Source of the DNA: CADEFX01 sp050260355
Lineage (GTDB): Bacteria; Pseudomonadota; Alphaproteobacteria; Rhizobiales; Hyphomicrobiaceae
Reading direction: 5' to 3'
Length of the DNA stretch: 48,819 nt
NCBI GenBank assembly: GCA_050260355.1
Contig: JBLNBZ010000060.1
Coordinates: forward strand, 1 to 48,819
In this document: positions 24,675 to 34,400 of the stretch, one piece after another
How positions within the stretch are numbered: the first letter of the stretch is position 1
How the letters are laid out: every line of letters starts with the position of its first letter
The notes under the pieces: generated by a model
Database searches by the model: none
Told to the model about the DNA's origin: nothing
What the model saw: only the letters and a program-made list of their open reading frames with translations
Program-made: the position numbers and the translations under genes

Positions 24675-27164
24675 ATGACCGCTGCGCGCGCCCTGCCCGT
24701 CGATGCCATCATGGGCGACCTGAAGGTCGCGCTGGCCCGGGGCACGTCTGCCGTGCTCGTGGCGCCGCCGGGGGCCGGCAAGACCACGCGCGTGCCGACG
24801 GCTCTGCTCGATGAGCCCTGGCTTGTCGGCCGCAAGATCCTGGTGCTCGAGCCACGCCGCATCGCCGCACGTGCCGCCGCCGAGCACATGGCGCGACTCA
24901 GCGGCGAGACCCTCGGACAGACGATCGGTTTGCGGGCGCGCCTGGACACGGCCGTGGGGCCCTCCACGCGCGTCGAGGTGCTGACCGAGGGCGTGTTCAC
25001 GCGGATGATCCTCGACGATCCGGGCCTCGAAGGGATCGCAGCGGTGCTGTTCGACGAATTCCATGAGCGATCGCTCGATGCCGACTTCGGGTTAGCGCTG
25101 GCGCTCGACGTGCAGGCTGCGCTGCGGCCGGACCTGCGCATCCTGGTGATGTCCGCCACGCTCGACGCGCAGGCCGTGACAGGGCTGCTCGGAGCGGCGC
25201 CCCTGATCCATTCAGAGGGCCGCGCCTTTCCGGTGGAGACGCGATATCTCGGCCGCGATCCGGCCAAGCGCATCGAGGAGGAGACTGCAGCGGCGATCCT
25301 GCGCGCCTTGCGGGCAGAGACCGGCTCGGTGCTGGCCTTCCTGCCGGGACAAGGCGAGATCCGCCGCGTTGCTGCGCGACTGCAGGATGCCGATCTCGGC
25401 AGCGACATCGACGTGGTGGAGCTGCACGGCGGGCTGGCGCAGGGCGCGCAGCGTGATGCCATTGCGCCGAGCCCGCCCGGCCGGCGCAAAATTGTCCTCG
25501 CCACTTCGATCGCCGAGACCTCGATCACGATCGAAGGCGTGCGCATCGTCGTCGACTGCGGCCTGCAGAGGGTGCCGCGCTACGAGCCCGACGTCGGCAT
25601 TACCAGGCTCGAGACCGTCCGCGTCAGCCGCGCTTCCGCCGACCAGCGCCGGGGACGCGCGGGGCGCACTGAGCCGGGCGTGTGCTATCGTTTATGGACT
25701 GAGCCCGAGACCGGCGGGTTGCCGCCGTATACGGCCCCCGAGATCCGAACGGCGGATCTCACCGGGCTTGTGCTCGATTGCGCCGCATGGGGCGTCTCCG
25801 ATCCGGGGCAATTGCGCTGGCTGGAACCGCCGGCCGCTGGCGCCTGGGGCGCTGCGCGCGCAAGCCTTGCCGAGCTCGGCGCGCTCGACGTCCACGGCCT
25901 CATTACATCCGCCGGAAGGCGCATGCGCGCGCTCCCTTTGCCGCCGAGGCTGGCACGCATGCTGCTCAGCGCCGCCGACCTGGGGGAGGCGGAAGCCGCG
26001 GCGGACATCGCAGCCGTCGTGGTCGAGCGCAACCTCGGCGGACGCGACGTTGATCTCGCAGCGCGGCTCGCCAACTTCCGGCGCGACCGCTCGGAGCGCG
26101 CGTCCGCCATGCGGCGACTGGCGAAGGATTGGGCGCGCCAGGCGCGGGCCGGCAGCCGAGCGCCGGCATCGTCGGCAGCGCCCGCACCCTCCCCGGCTGC
26201 CCTGCTCGCGCTCGCCTATCCCGATCGCCTCGCCAAGCGGCGCGGCGACGGCGGACAGTTCGTGCTGGCCAATGGACGGGGCGCCAGGCTCGATGCGAGC
26301 GAAGCGCTGGCGCGAGAGCCCTTCCTCGCCGTCGCCGAGCTCGCGGGCGCTGCGGCAGAGGCTCGCATCCTGCTTGCGGCCGCACTGGACGAGGCCGAGC
26401 TGGCCGCCATCGCAGGGGACCGCATTGTCGAAAGCGACGAGATCGCGTTCGACCCGGAGGCTGCAGCATTGCGTGCGCGCCGAGTGCGCCGTCTCGGCGC
26501 CATTGTGCTGGCAAGCGAGCCACGCGGCGTGCCGCTGACTGCCGAGAGCGCAGCGGCGCTTGCGCGCGGAATAGCCGGGCTCGGCATCGCGCGCCTGCCT
26601 TGGAGCAAGGCGCAATTGCAGCTCCGGCACCGCGTGGCGTTCCTGCGCGCCGCCGCCGGGAGCCCGACCGAGCGCTGGCCCGATCTCTCCGATGCCGCGC
26701 TGACCGAGACGGTGGAGGATTGGCTCGCGCCGTTTCTCAGCGGGCGCACGCGGCTTGCCGATATCGGTGCCGACGATCTCGCTGCAGCCCTCGATGCGCT
26801 GCTGCCATGGGACCTGCGACGCCGGCTCGACGCGGAGGCGCCGACGCACTTCGAGGCGCCGACCGGCAACAGGCATCCAATTGATTACGAGGGCGAGGGC
26901 GCGCCGAGCCTCGCCATTCGCGTGCAGGAGCTGTTCGGGCTCAAGCAGCATCCCGCCATCGCCGACAACCGCCTGCCCCTGACGCTGCATCTGCTGTCGC
27001 CGGCGGGCCGGCCCATGCAGATCACGCGCGACCTGCCCGGCTTCTGGCGCGGCTCGTGGGCGGACGTCAGGGCCGAGATGAAGGGCCGCTATCCCAAGCA
27101 TGACTGGCCCGACGACCCCGCCAATGCGCGGCCGACAGCTCGGGCCAAGGCGCGGCCACGGTGA
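24675..27164 (+). CDS. hrpB: ATP-dependent helicase HrpB
   Basis: An 829-residue DExH-box helicase, typical for HrpB (E. coli about 810-820). Motif I is APPGAGKTT (30-38), motif II is DEFHERS (127-133), motif III is MSATLDA (159-165), and motifs V and VI lie in ATSIAETSITIEG and QRRGRAGRTEPG. The C-terminal HrpB-specific domain includes EAPTGNRHPIDYEGEGAP. The cellular role of HrpB is poorly defined in most bacteria; it is a likely RNA helicase. The ATG at 24675 was chosen because the homology begins just after it and TAGGGA lies upstream. Convergent with the next gene (6-bp gap). Confidence 0.95.
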   Translation: MTAARALPVDAIMGDLKVALARGTSAVLVAPPGAGKTTRVPTALLDEPWLVGRKILVLEPRRIAARAAAEHMARLSGETLGQTIGLRARLDTAVGPSTRVEVLTEGVFTRMILDDPGLEGIAAVLFDEFHERSLDADFGLALALDVQAALRPDLRILVMSATLDAQAVTGLLGAAPLIHSEGRAFPVETRYLGRDPAKRIEEETAAAILRALRAETGSVLAFLPGQGEIRRVAARLQDADLGSDIDVVELHGGLAQGAQRDAIAPSPPGRRKIVLATSIAETSITIEGVRIVVDCGLQRVPRYEPDVGITRLETVRVSRASADQRRGRAGRTEPGVCYRLWTEPETGGLPPYTAPEIRTADLTGLVLDCAAWGVSDPGQLRWLEPPAAGAWGAARASLAELGALDVHGLITSAGRRMRALPLPPRLARMLLSAADLGEAEAAADIAAVVVERNLGGRDVDLAARLANFRRDRSERASAMRRLAKDWARQARAGSRAPASSAAPAPSPAALLALAYPDRLAKRRGDGGQFVLANGRGARLDASEALAREPFLAVAELAGAAAEARILLAAALDEAELAAIAGDRIVESDEIAFDPEAAALRARRVRRLGAIVLASEPRGVPLTAESAAALARGIAGLGIARLPWSKAQLQLRHRVAFLRAAAGSPTERWPDLSDAALTETVEDWLAPFLSGRTRLADIGADDLAAALDALLPWDLRRRLDAEAPTHFEAPTGNRHPIDYEGEGAPSLAIRVQELFGLKQHPAIADNRLPLTLHLLSPAGRPMQITRDLPGFWRGSWADVRAEMKGRYPKHDWPDDPANARPTARAKARPR

Positions 27165-27170
27165 GCCGGG

Positions 27171-27482
27171 CTATCTGGCGTTGAGCCGGCGCGCCGACAT
27201 CTCGCGCGGGATGCGGCGGGACGTCTTGCGCTCGACGACCACCGCCCCGGTCGAAAGCGAGCGGCGGCCCGCGACCTTTGGTCGGCTGCCACGGCTCTTG
27301 AGGATGCGCTCGGCCTCCGCGCGCGCCTCATCGATCGGCATCTGCATAAGCTCTGCGGCAATGCTGATCTGCTCGCCCGTATCCGCCGTCAGCCCTTCCG
27401 CCGCATAAAGGGCTTCCTCCAGGGTCGGCGGCTCGAAGCGGACCCTGCGCGGGCCGTACTTCGTCACCCATCTCGCGCTCAT
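27171..27482 (-). CDS. Conserved hypothetical protein, 103 residues
   Basis: A basic protein with a small mixed domain. It has WVTKYGPRRVRF at the N-terminus, then EEALYAAEGLTA, and an acidic helix DEARAEAERILKSRGS, ending in a long Arg-rich tail. I do not recognise a family, but coding character is clear and such proteins occur in Rhizobiales. The ATG at 27482 was chosen because AAGGAAG lies 6 bases upstream; the ATG at 27488 would have no spacing. Convergent with hrpB and divergent from the binding-protein-like gene, from which 271 bp separate it. No membrane segments or signal peptide. Confidence 0.65.
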   Translation of the reverse strand: MSARWVTKYGPRRVRFEPPTLEEALYAAEGLTADTGEQISIAAELMQMPIDEARAEAERILKSRGSRPKVAGRRSLSTGAVVVERKTSRRIPREMSARRLNAR

Positions 27483-27753
27483 GTTCATCTTCCTTCTTGT
27501 CGTTCGTCTGATGCTATCGGCATCGCCCCGGCACTCCCAATGCGTCATGTGCATTGCTGCATTGCACCGCCCGCTGCGTCGCCTCGGCACAGGCGGGCCC
27601 CGCGAGCAAGGCGGGGCCGATGACACGCAGATGACATTTCAGCGCACAGGCGACGGAGATGAGTCTTGGGCAGCATAGGGCTTGCATCCAAGTCAGGGAT
27701 GCGCACACTCGATCACAAGATCGTCATCCGGACCGAGTGGTGGGAGTGAAACA

Positions 27754-28638
27754 ATGGCCGACCCGATCAGCATCCAGTTCACGCGCTTTTCCGCGTTCTA
27801 CAGCCCGCTCATCGCCACGATCGCGGGCGGCTTCCTCAAGGAGGAAGGCTTCGAGCCGCGGCACTCGATCGCGCCGCTCGGCAAATCCGCCATCGACGGG
27901 CTGATCGACGGCTCGGTGCAGGTGGCGCAGTCGGCGATCTCGCAGGGCTTCGGCCCGCTCGAGAAGGGCAACAAGCCGCCCGCCCTGCACTTCGCGCAGA
28001 TCAACGAGAAGGACGGCTTTTTCATCACCGCGCGCAAGCCCGACCCGAATTTCACCTGGGACAAGCTCACGGCCGGGGACATCCTGGTCGACCACGGCGG
28101 CCAGCCGCTCGCCATGTTCAAGTATGCCTGCCACAAGAAGGGCGTGGATTTCAAAAAGGTGAAGGCGGTGAACGTGGCGTCCGACAAGATGGACGCAGCG
28201 TTCCGCGGCGGACAGGGCCAGTACATTCACCAGCAGGGGCCCGCGCCGCAGCAGCTCGAGCATGACGGCGTCGGGCATGTCGTCGCCTCCGTCGGCGATG
28301 CCATCGGCCCGGTGGCGTTCTCGAGCCTCGCCGCCACGCCGCAGTGGCTCAAGACCGACGCAGCCAAGCGCTTCATGCGCGCCTACCGCAAGGCGAGGAG
28401 CTGGCTGCTTGCGACCCCCGCGGCCGAGGTTGCCGCAGCAGAGGCCAGCTTCTTTCCCAACATCCACCGCGACGTTCTGACCAAGACCATCGCCACCTAT
28501 CAGAAGCTCGGAAACTGGAGCCCGCACGTCGAGATTACCCGGCCCGCGTTCGAGGTGGCGCTCGACGTCTTCCAGTACTCGGGCGGCATCACCAAGCGGC
28601 ACAAGTATGAGGACATCGTTGCGCCGCCGCCTGCATAG
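27754..28638 (+). CDS. Periplasmic-binding-protein-fold protein without signal peptide (NMT1/THI5-like)
   Basis: A 294-residue protein resembling SsuA/NMT1/THI5-type binding proteins (ISIQFTRFSAFYSPLIATIAGGFLKEEGFE, split here by description: residues 5-34), with GLIDGSVQVAQSAIS and GQPLAMFKYACHKKGVD. The start at 27754 (preceded by TGGGAG) gives no signal peptide, and upstream residues in this frame do not form one, so it seems to be cytoplasmic. Transport subunits (permease, ATPase) are absent nearby. The next gene, 42 bp downstream, is a luciferase-like flavin enzyme. It could be a substrate sensor or chaperone, or an enzyme on this fold like THI5; none is proven. Confidence 0.75.
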   Translation: MADPISIQFTRFSAFYSPLIATIAGGFLKEEGFEPRHSIAPLGKSAIDGLIDGSVQVAQSAISQGFGPLEKGNKPPALHFAQINEKDGFFITARKPDPNFTWDKLTAGDILVDHGGQPLAMFKYACHKKGVDFKKVKAVNVASDKMDAAFRGGQGQYIHQQGPAPQQLEHDGVGHVVASVGDAIGPVAFSSLAATPQWLKTDAAKRFMRAYRKARSWLLATPAAEVAAAEASFFPNIHRDVLTKTIATYQKLGNWSPHVEITRPAFEVALDVFQYSGGITKRHKYEDIVAPPPA

Positions 28639-28680
28639 GCTCTCGGCCTGCAGGACACGGATCAATAAGGGAGGGAGCCT

Positions 28681-29739
28681 ATGGAATTCGGAATTCTCTT
28701 CACCTCGCATCCCAATACGGAGCGCGAGCCCTATCCTCACCAGAGTCTGCATGCGCGGGTGACGGACGAGATCCTCACTGCGGAGAAGCTCGGCTTCGAC
28801 TGTGCATGGCTCGCCGAGCATCACTTCTCCAACGAGTACGGCATCATGCCGGACGTCTGGGTGTATGCGGCCTACCTCGCGGGACTGACCAAGAGGATCA
28901 AGCTCGGCATGGCGGTCGTCACGCTGCCGCTGTCGAACCCGGTTCGCGTGGTCGAGAACGCGGCATTCGTCGACATTCTGACCGGCGGCCGGGTGATGCT
29001 CGGGCTCGGCTCCGGGTATCGCGCCTACGAGTTCGACGGCTTCGGACTCGACTTCGAGGCGCGCCGCGACATGCAGGAGGAGGCGCTTCCGCTGCTGGTC
29101 GACCTGTTCCGCAAGAAGAAGGCCGACCACAAGGGCAAGCACTACCGCTTCAAGATCGACGGACCCTACGAGCTGTTTCCCCATCCCGTGCAGAAGCCGC
29201 ATCCGCCGCTGCTGCTGGCCGGCGCGACGGAGCGCTCGATCGGGGTTGCAGGCCGCATGGGGATGGGGCTGATGCTGTCCACGCTGACGCCGTTCGCCGA
29301 GCTCGGCAAGCAGGTGGCCAATTACCGCGAAAATCTGGCCAAGGCGCCGGCGGCGCTGAAGGAAAATCCCGGTGCGGGCCACGTCAACGTCGCCCGCTGG
29401 GTGTATGTGGCCGAGACCGACGCCAAGGCCAAGGCCGACAGCGAGGAAGGCCTGATCCGGCATCTCAAGCACTTCTTCGGCGGCCAGACCTCCGGCTATC
29501 TCGGCCAGACCTCGAAGGGCTCGGATTCGGTCGCCTCGCGGCTCGAGTACGACAGCCTGGCCAAGAGCACGATCCTGCACGGCTCGCCCAAGACGGTCAT
29601 GGAGCGGATCAAGCTGCTGCGCGAGGCCACGGGTCTCGACTCGCTGATGCTGCACTACCCGCCCTGGTATGGCACCGAGAAGGCCAAGGCCTCGCTCGAG
29701 CTGTTTGCCAAGGAGGTGGCACCGCACTTCAAGGCCTGA
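28681..29739 (+). CDS. LLM-class flavin-dependent oxidoreductase
   Basis: A 352-residue luciferase-like TIM-barrel enzyme. The first strand MEFGILFTS is followed by GFDCAWLAEHHFSNEYG (38-54), the characteristic substrate and flavin region, and GGRVMLGLGSGYRAYEF (101-117). These enzymes use FMN or F420 for mono-oxygenation or related reactions; the AEHHF motif fits the bacterial-luciferase-like FMN group. It is preceded by GGGAGGGAG and lies 42 bp after the binding-protein-fold gene, likely in one transcript. Together they look like a small catabolic unit for an imported organic compound. The substrate is unknown. Confidence 0.9.
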   Translation: MEFGILFTSHPNTEREPYPHQSLHARVTDEILTAEKLGFDCAWLAEHHFSNEYGIMPDVWVYAAYLAGLTKRIKLGMAVVTLPLSNPVRVVENAAFVDILTGGRVMLGLGSGYRAYEFDGFGLDFEARRDMQEEALPLLVDLFRKKKADHKGKHYRFKIDGPYELFPHPVQKPHPPLLLAGATERSIGVAGRMGMGLMLSTLTPFAELGKQVANYRENLAKAPAALKENPGAGHVNVARWVYVAETDAKAKADSEEGLIRHLKHFFGGQTSGYLGQTSKGSDSVASRLEYDSLAKSTILHGSPKTVMERIKLLREATGLDSLMLHYPPWYGTEKAKASLELFAKEVAPHFKA

Positions 29740-29766
29740 GCCGGAAGGCCGCAAGACGGGGACAAT

Positions 29767-29787
29767 CCCGGGCCGCGCCGGCCCGGG
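29767..29787. terminator. Strong hairpin between the LLM gene and soxB
   Basis: CCCGGGCC (29767-29774) pairs with GGCCCGGG (29780-29787). Its right arm overlaps a second hairpin (CGGGGCT-TG-AGCCCCG, starting at about 29784), so the two are mutually exclusive. No T-run follows, so this could reduce read-through or be an attenuator-like structure; the gap is 109 bp. Confidence 0.35.
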
Positions 29788-29848
29788 GCTTGAGCCCCGC
29801 GCGGCAACGCGTAGGATGCGCCCCGCCGGATAAGGGGAGCCTGCGGGC

Positions 29849-31099
29849 GTGCGCTTCTCGTTTCTCAATCTCGTGCGGCAGGCGCTGTCGGGCCATCAGA
29901 GCTGGCCCGAGCAATGGCGCTCGCCCGAGCCCAAGCCCGCCTACGACATCGTCATCATCGGCGCCGGTGGACACGGGCTCGCCACCGCCTACTACCTCGC
30001 CAAGGAGCATGGGCTGCGCAACGTCGCGGTGCTGGAGCGGGGCTGGCTCGGCGGCGGCAACACGGGCCGCAACACCACGATCATCCGCTCCAACTATCTC
30101 TGGGAGGAGAGCGAGGCCATCTACGAGCATGCGCTGAAGCTGTGGGAGACGCTCAGCCACGAGCTCAACTACAACGTCATGTACTCCCCGCGCGGCGTGC
30201 TCATGCTGGCGCATAGCGTGCACGACGTGCAGATCTTGAAGCGCCACGTGCATGCGAACCGGCTTGCCGGGATCCACAACGAGTGGCTCACGCCGAATGA
30301 GGCCAAGCGGTTCTGCCCGCCGCTCAATATCTCGCCCGACCTGCGCTATCCCATTCTCGGAGCCGCCCTGCAGCGCCGCGGCGGCATCGCACGCCATGAT
30401 GCCGTGGCCTGGGGCTACGCACGCGCCGCCGACAGGCTCGGCGTCGACATCATCCAGAATTGCGAGGTCAGGGCCATCCGCCGCGATATCAACGGCGCGG
30501 TCGAAGCCGTGGAGACCACGCGCGGCACCATTCGCGCGGCAAAGGTGGGCGTGGTTGCCGCTGGTCACACGAGCGTCGTCATGGCCATGGCGGGCGTGCG
30601 CATGCCGATCGAGAGCTTCCCGCTGCAGGCGCTGGTGTCCGAGCCGGTCAAGCCGGTGCTGCCCTGCGTGGTGATGTCCAACGCCATCCACGCCTACATC
30701 TCGCAATCGGACAAGGGCGAGCTCGTCATCGGCGCGGGCACCGATGTCTACACCTCCTACAGCCAGACCGGCGGCCTGCACGTGCCCGTGCATACGCTGG
30801 AGGCCATCACCGAGCTGTTTCCAGCCTTCCGCCGCCTGCGCATGCTGCGCAACTGGGGCGGCATCGTCGACGTGACGCCGGACCGCTCGCCCATCATCGG
30901 GCTGACGCCGGTGCCGGGCCTCTACGTCAACTGCGGCTGGGGCACCGGCGGCTTCAAGGCGACGCCAGGGTCGGGCCACGTGTTCGCCGCAACGATCGCG
31001 CGCGGCGAGCCGCACCCGATCGCCGCGCCATTCAGCCTGGATCGCTTCGCCTCGGGGCGTCTCATCGACGAGGCGGCGGCTGCCGCCGTTGCACATTGA
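29849..31099 (+). CDS. soxB: Sarcosine oxidase subunit beta
   Basis: A 416-residue flavoprotein subunit of heterotetrameric sarcosine oxidase, which converts sarcosine with tetrahydrofolate and O2 to glycine, methylene-THF and H2O2. The family N-terminus (LVRQALSGHQSWPEQWRSPE), the FAD motif IIGAGGHGLATAYYLAKEHG (37-56) and GRNTTIIRSNYLW (73-85) are clear. His183 in RGGIARHDAVAWGYAR is the residue to which FMN is covalently attached in characterised enzymes (His173 in Corynebacterium). Starts at GTG 29849. Gene order soxB-soxD-soxA-soxG is the standard one. Name is shared with, but unrelated to, the sulfur-oxidation soxB. Confidence 0.95.
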   Translation: MRFSFLNLVRQALSGHQSWPEQWRSPEPKPAYDIVIIGAGGHGLATAYYLAKEHGLRNVAVLERGWLGGGNTGRNTTIIRSNYLWEESEAIYEHALKLWETLSHELNYNVMYSPRGVLMLAHSVHDVQILKRHVHANRLAGIHNEWLTPNEAKRFCPPLNISPDLRYPILGAALQRRGGIARHDAVAWGYARAADRLGVDIIQNCEVRAIRRDINGAVEAVETTRGTIRAAKVGVVAAGHTSVVMAMAGVRMPIESFPLQALVSEPVKPVLPCVVMSNAIHAYISQSDKGELVIGAGTDVYTSYSQTGGLHVPVHTLEAITELFPAFRRLRMLRNWGGIVDVTPDRSPIIGLTPVPGLYVNCGWGTGGFKATPGSGHVFAATIARGEPHPIAAPFSLDRFASGRLIDEAAAAAVAH

Positions 31100-31109
31100 G
31101 GCGCCGCGC

Positions 31110-31415
31110 ATGCTGCTGATCAAATGTCCCTACTGCGCCATGGAGCGGCCCGAGATCGAGTTCCGCTACGCCGGCGAGGCGCATCTGACGCGTCTTGCCG
31201 ACGCGTCCCATCTGAGCGACGCGGAGTGGGCCGACTTCCTTTACATGCGCACCAACCCCAAGGGCTTGCACGTCGAGCGCTGGCGCCACGTGCACGGCTG
31301 CGGCCGCTTCTTCAACGCGGTGCGTCACACGGTCAGCGATCGCATCCTCGCCACCTACAAGGTTGGCGAGCCCAGGCCCGCCCTCGACCCTATCGAACGC
31401 GGTGAGGACGCATGA
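31110..31415 (+). CDS. soxD: Sarcosine oxidase subunit delta
   Basis: A 101-residue zinc-binding subunit. CPYC (Cys6, Cys9) with His60 and Cys64 reproduces the structural zinc site of the characterised enzyme (Cys6, Cys9, His59, Cys63). The middle part WADFLYMRTNPKGLHVERW is the family signature. Start at ATG 31110, 10 bp after soxB. The last 4 bp overlap the start of the alpha subunit (ATGA), as usual for this operon. It holds the alpha and beta subunits together rather than doing catalysis. Confidence 0.94.
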   Translation: MLLIKCPYCAMERPEIEFRYAGEAHLTRLADASHLSDAEWADFLYMRTNPKGLHVERWRHVHGCGRFFNAVRHTVSDRILATYKVGEPRPALDPIERGEDA

Positions 31416-34400
31416 CGGGCGCCTTCCGCACGGCCAGCGGCGGGCGCATCGACCGCAGCCGCACCATTTCGTTCAGTTTCGACGGCGACCTGCTCGCCGG
31501 CCATCCCGGCGACACGCTCGCCTCCGCGCTGCTCGCGAGCGGCCGGCATCTCGTCGGCCGCTCGTTGAAGTACCATCGGCCGAGGGGCGTCCTGACGGCG
31601 GGATCAGAGGAGCCCAATGCGCTGGTCACCGTCGCCCGCGGCAAGGGGCGCGTGACGCCCAACCTGCGCGCGACGCAGGTGGAGTTGTATGAGGGACTGG
31701 ATGCGCGCAGCCAGAACCGCTGGCCGTCGCTGCGGCGCGATCTCGGCGCGATCAGCGATCGCCTGAGCCCGCTGCTCCCCGCCGGCTTCTACTACAAGAC
31801 CTTCATGGGGCCGCGGCTCTTTGGCGCCAACAGGCTCTGGGCGCTCGTGTACGAGCCCTTGATCCGGCGCGCCGCCGGGCTCGGGCGGGCGCCCTCCGCG
31901 GCCGACGCGGATCGCTATGCCGGCCGCTTCGCGCACTGCGACGTACTCGTCATCGGCGCGGGCCCTGCGGGCCTTGCAGCCGCGCTCAGTGCGGCCGATG
32001 CGGGTGCGCGCGTCATCCTCGCCGACGAGCAGTCGGAGCTCGGCGGCTCGCTGCTGGCCGAGCCGCGCGCCAGCATCGACGGCAAGCCCGCCGCAGAGTG
32101 GCTCGCCGGCGCGATCAGCGAGCTCGGCAACTCGGGCCGCGTCCACCTGCTGCCGCGCACGACGGCGTTCGGCTACTTCGCGCAGAACTTCGTCGGTCTC
32201 GCCGAGCGCATCAGCGACCACCTGGAGGCCCCCGATCCGGATTTGCCGCGCGAGCTGCTGTGGCAGGTGCGGGCCAAGGAGGTCGTGCTGGCAACCGGCG
32301 CCATCGAGCGGCCGCTGGTGTTTCCCGGCAACGACCGGCCGGGCGTCATGCTGGCGGGCGCGGGGCTCACCTATCTCCATCGCTACGGTGTGAAGCTCGG
32401 CCGCCGCGCGGTCATCGCCGGCGCGCACGACACGATCTACGAGGCCGCACTCGCCCTCGACGCGCATGGTGTGGACGTGGCGGCTGTGCTCGACTCGAGG
32501 TCCGTGGCCGACAGCCCGCTTGCGGCGGCCGCGCGGGCTGCCCACCTGCCCGTGCGCCCTGCCACCTTCGTCATCGGCACGCAAGGCCGCGCCAGGATCA
32601 GCGAGGTGCATGCGGGCGAGCTCGGCAGCGACGGCAACATCCGCGATGCCGGGCGCATTTCCTGCGATCACCTGCTCATCTGCGGTGGCTGGACGCCGTC
32701 GGTGCATCTCTTCTCGCAGTCGCGCGGCAGGCTCCGGTTCGACACGGAGACCGAGACGTTTCTGCCGGGCACGTCTGTTCAGCGTGAGCGCTCGGCGGGC
32801 GCGTGCGGCGGCGTCAATGGGCTCGCGCGCGTGCTGGAGAGCGGCTATGCCGCAGGCGCCGAAGCCGCGCGCGCCGCGGGCTTTGCCGGCGCTCGAGCGT
32901 GCGTGAGCGCTGTGGAGGGCGAGGCCGGCTCGGCGGGCCTGACGCCACCCGCACCAGCATTGGGCGGCGGCGAGGAGCTGCCGGGCAAGGCCTTCATCGA
33001 TTTCCAGAACGACGTGACCACCGCCGATCTGGTGCTCGCCGCGCGCGAAGGCTTCCGCTCCATCGAGCACGTCAAGCGCTACACCACCACCGGCATGGCG
33101 ACCGACCAGGGCAAGACCTCGAACATGAACGCCCTGACCATTGTCGCGAGCGTGCTCGACAAGCCGCTGCCGGCGGTCGGCCTCACCACCTTCCGCCAGC
33201 CTTACACGCCCGTGACGTTCGGCACGCTCGCGGGCGCCGCGCGTGGCGAGCTGTTCGACCCGGTGCGCAGGACGCCGATCGATCCCTGGGCTGGGACGCA
33301 CGGAGCTGTGTTCGAGGATGTCGGCACCTGGAAGCGGGCGCGCTACTTCCCGCGCCGGCGCGAGGACATGCGCGCAGCCGTCGCGCGCGAGTGCCGCACG
33401 GTGCGCACCGCGGTCGGTGTGTTCGATGCCTCGACGCTTGGCAAGATCGAGGTTGTCGGCCCCGATGCCGCAACCTTCCTCGATCGCATGTATGTCAATG
33501 CGCTGGTTGATCTCCCGGTCGGCCGCTGCCGCTACGGCCTGCTGCTGAGCGAGGCGGGGTTCGTCATTGACGACGGCATCATCGCCCGGCTGGCGCCGGA
33601 CCGCTTCCACGTCACCACCACCACCGGCGGCGCCGCCCACGTGCTGCACATGATGGAGGACTATCGCCAGACCGAATGGCCTGATCTCAACGTGTGGCTG
33701 ACGTCGACGACGGAGCAGTGGGCCGTGATCGCCGTGCAGGGCCCGCGCTCGCGCGAGGTCATCGCTCCGCTCGTCGAGGACGCGGATCTCGATGCGCGCA
33801 AATTCCCGCACATGAGCGTCTGCCAGGCCCGCGTCTGCGGCAGGCCGGCCCGCATCTTCCGCGTCAGCTTCACCGGCGAGCTCGGCTTTGAGATCAATGT
33901 CTCCGCCGACGATGCCCTTGCGGTGTGGGAAGCCGTCATGGCACGCACCGAGCAGACTGGCGGCTGCGTCTACGGCACCGAGGCCATGCACGTGCTGCGC
34001 GCCGAGAAGGGCTACATCATCGTCGGCCAGGAGACGGACGGCACCGTCATTCCATCCGACCTCGGGCTCGGCTGGGCCATCGGCAAGAGCAAGCCGGATT
34101 TCGTCGGCAAACGCTCGCTTGCGCGCTCCGACATGACGCGCGCAGATCGCATGCAGCTCGTCGGACTGCTGACCGCGGACGCGCGCATCGGGCTCGATGA
34201 GGGTGCGCAGATCACGGAGGCGGCTAATCCCGCACCCGGCACGCCGGCGCTCGGTCACGTCACGTCCTCCTATTGGAGCGAGACGCTCGGCCGCCACATC
34301 GCGCTGGCTCTGGTCAAGGCTGGCCGCCGCCGCATCGGCGAGCGCCTGTACGTGCCGGGCGCGCGCCGCGCGATCGAAGTCGAGGTCGTCTCGCCCGTGC

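Noticed and set aside
27660..27690. A possible sigma-54 promoter (TGGGCA...TTGCA) before the binding-protein-like gene
   Set aside because: The GG and GC elements do not have the required 10-bp spacing together with a TTGC -12 box.
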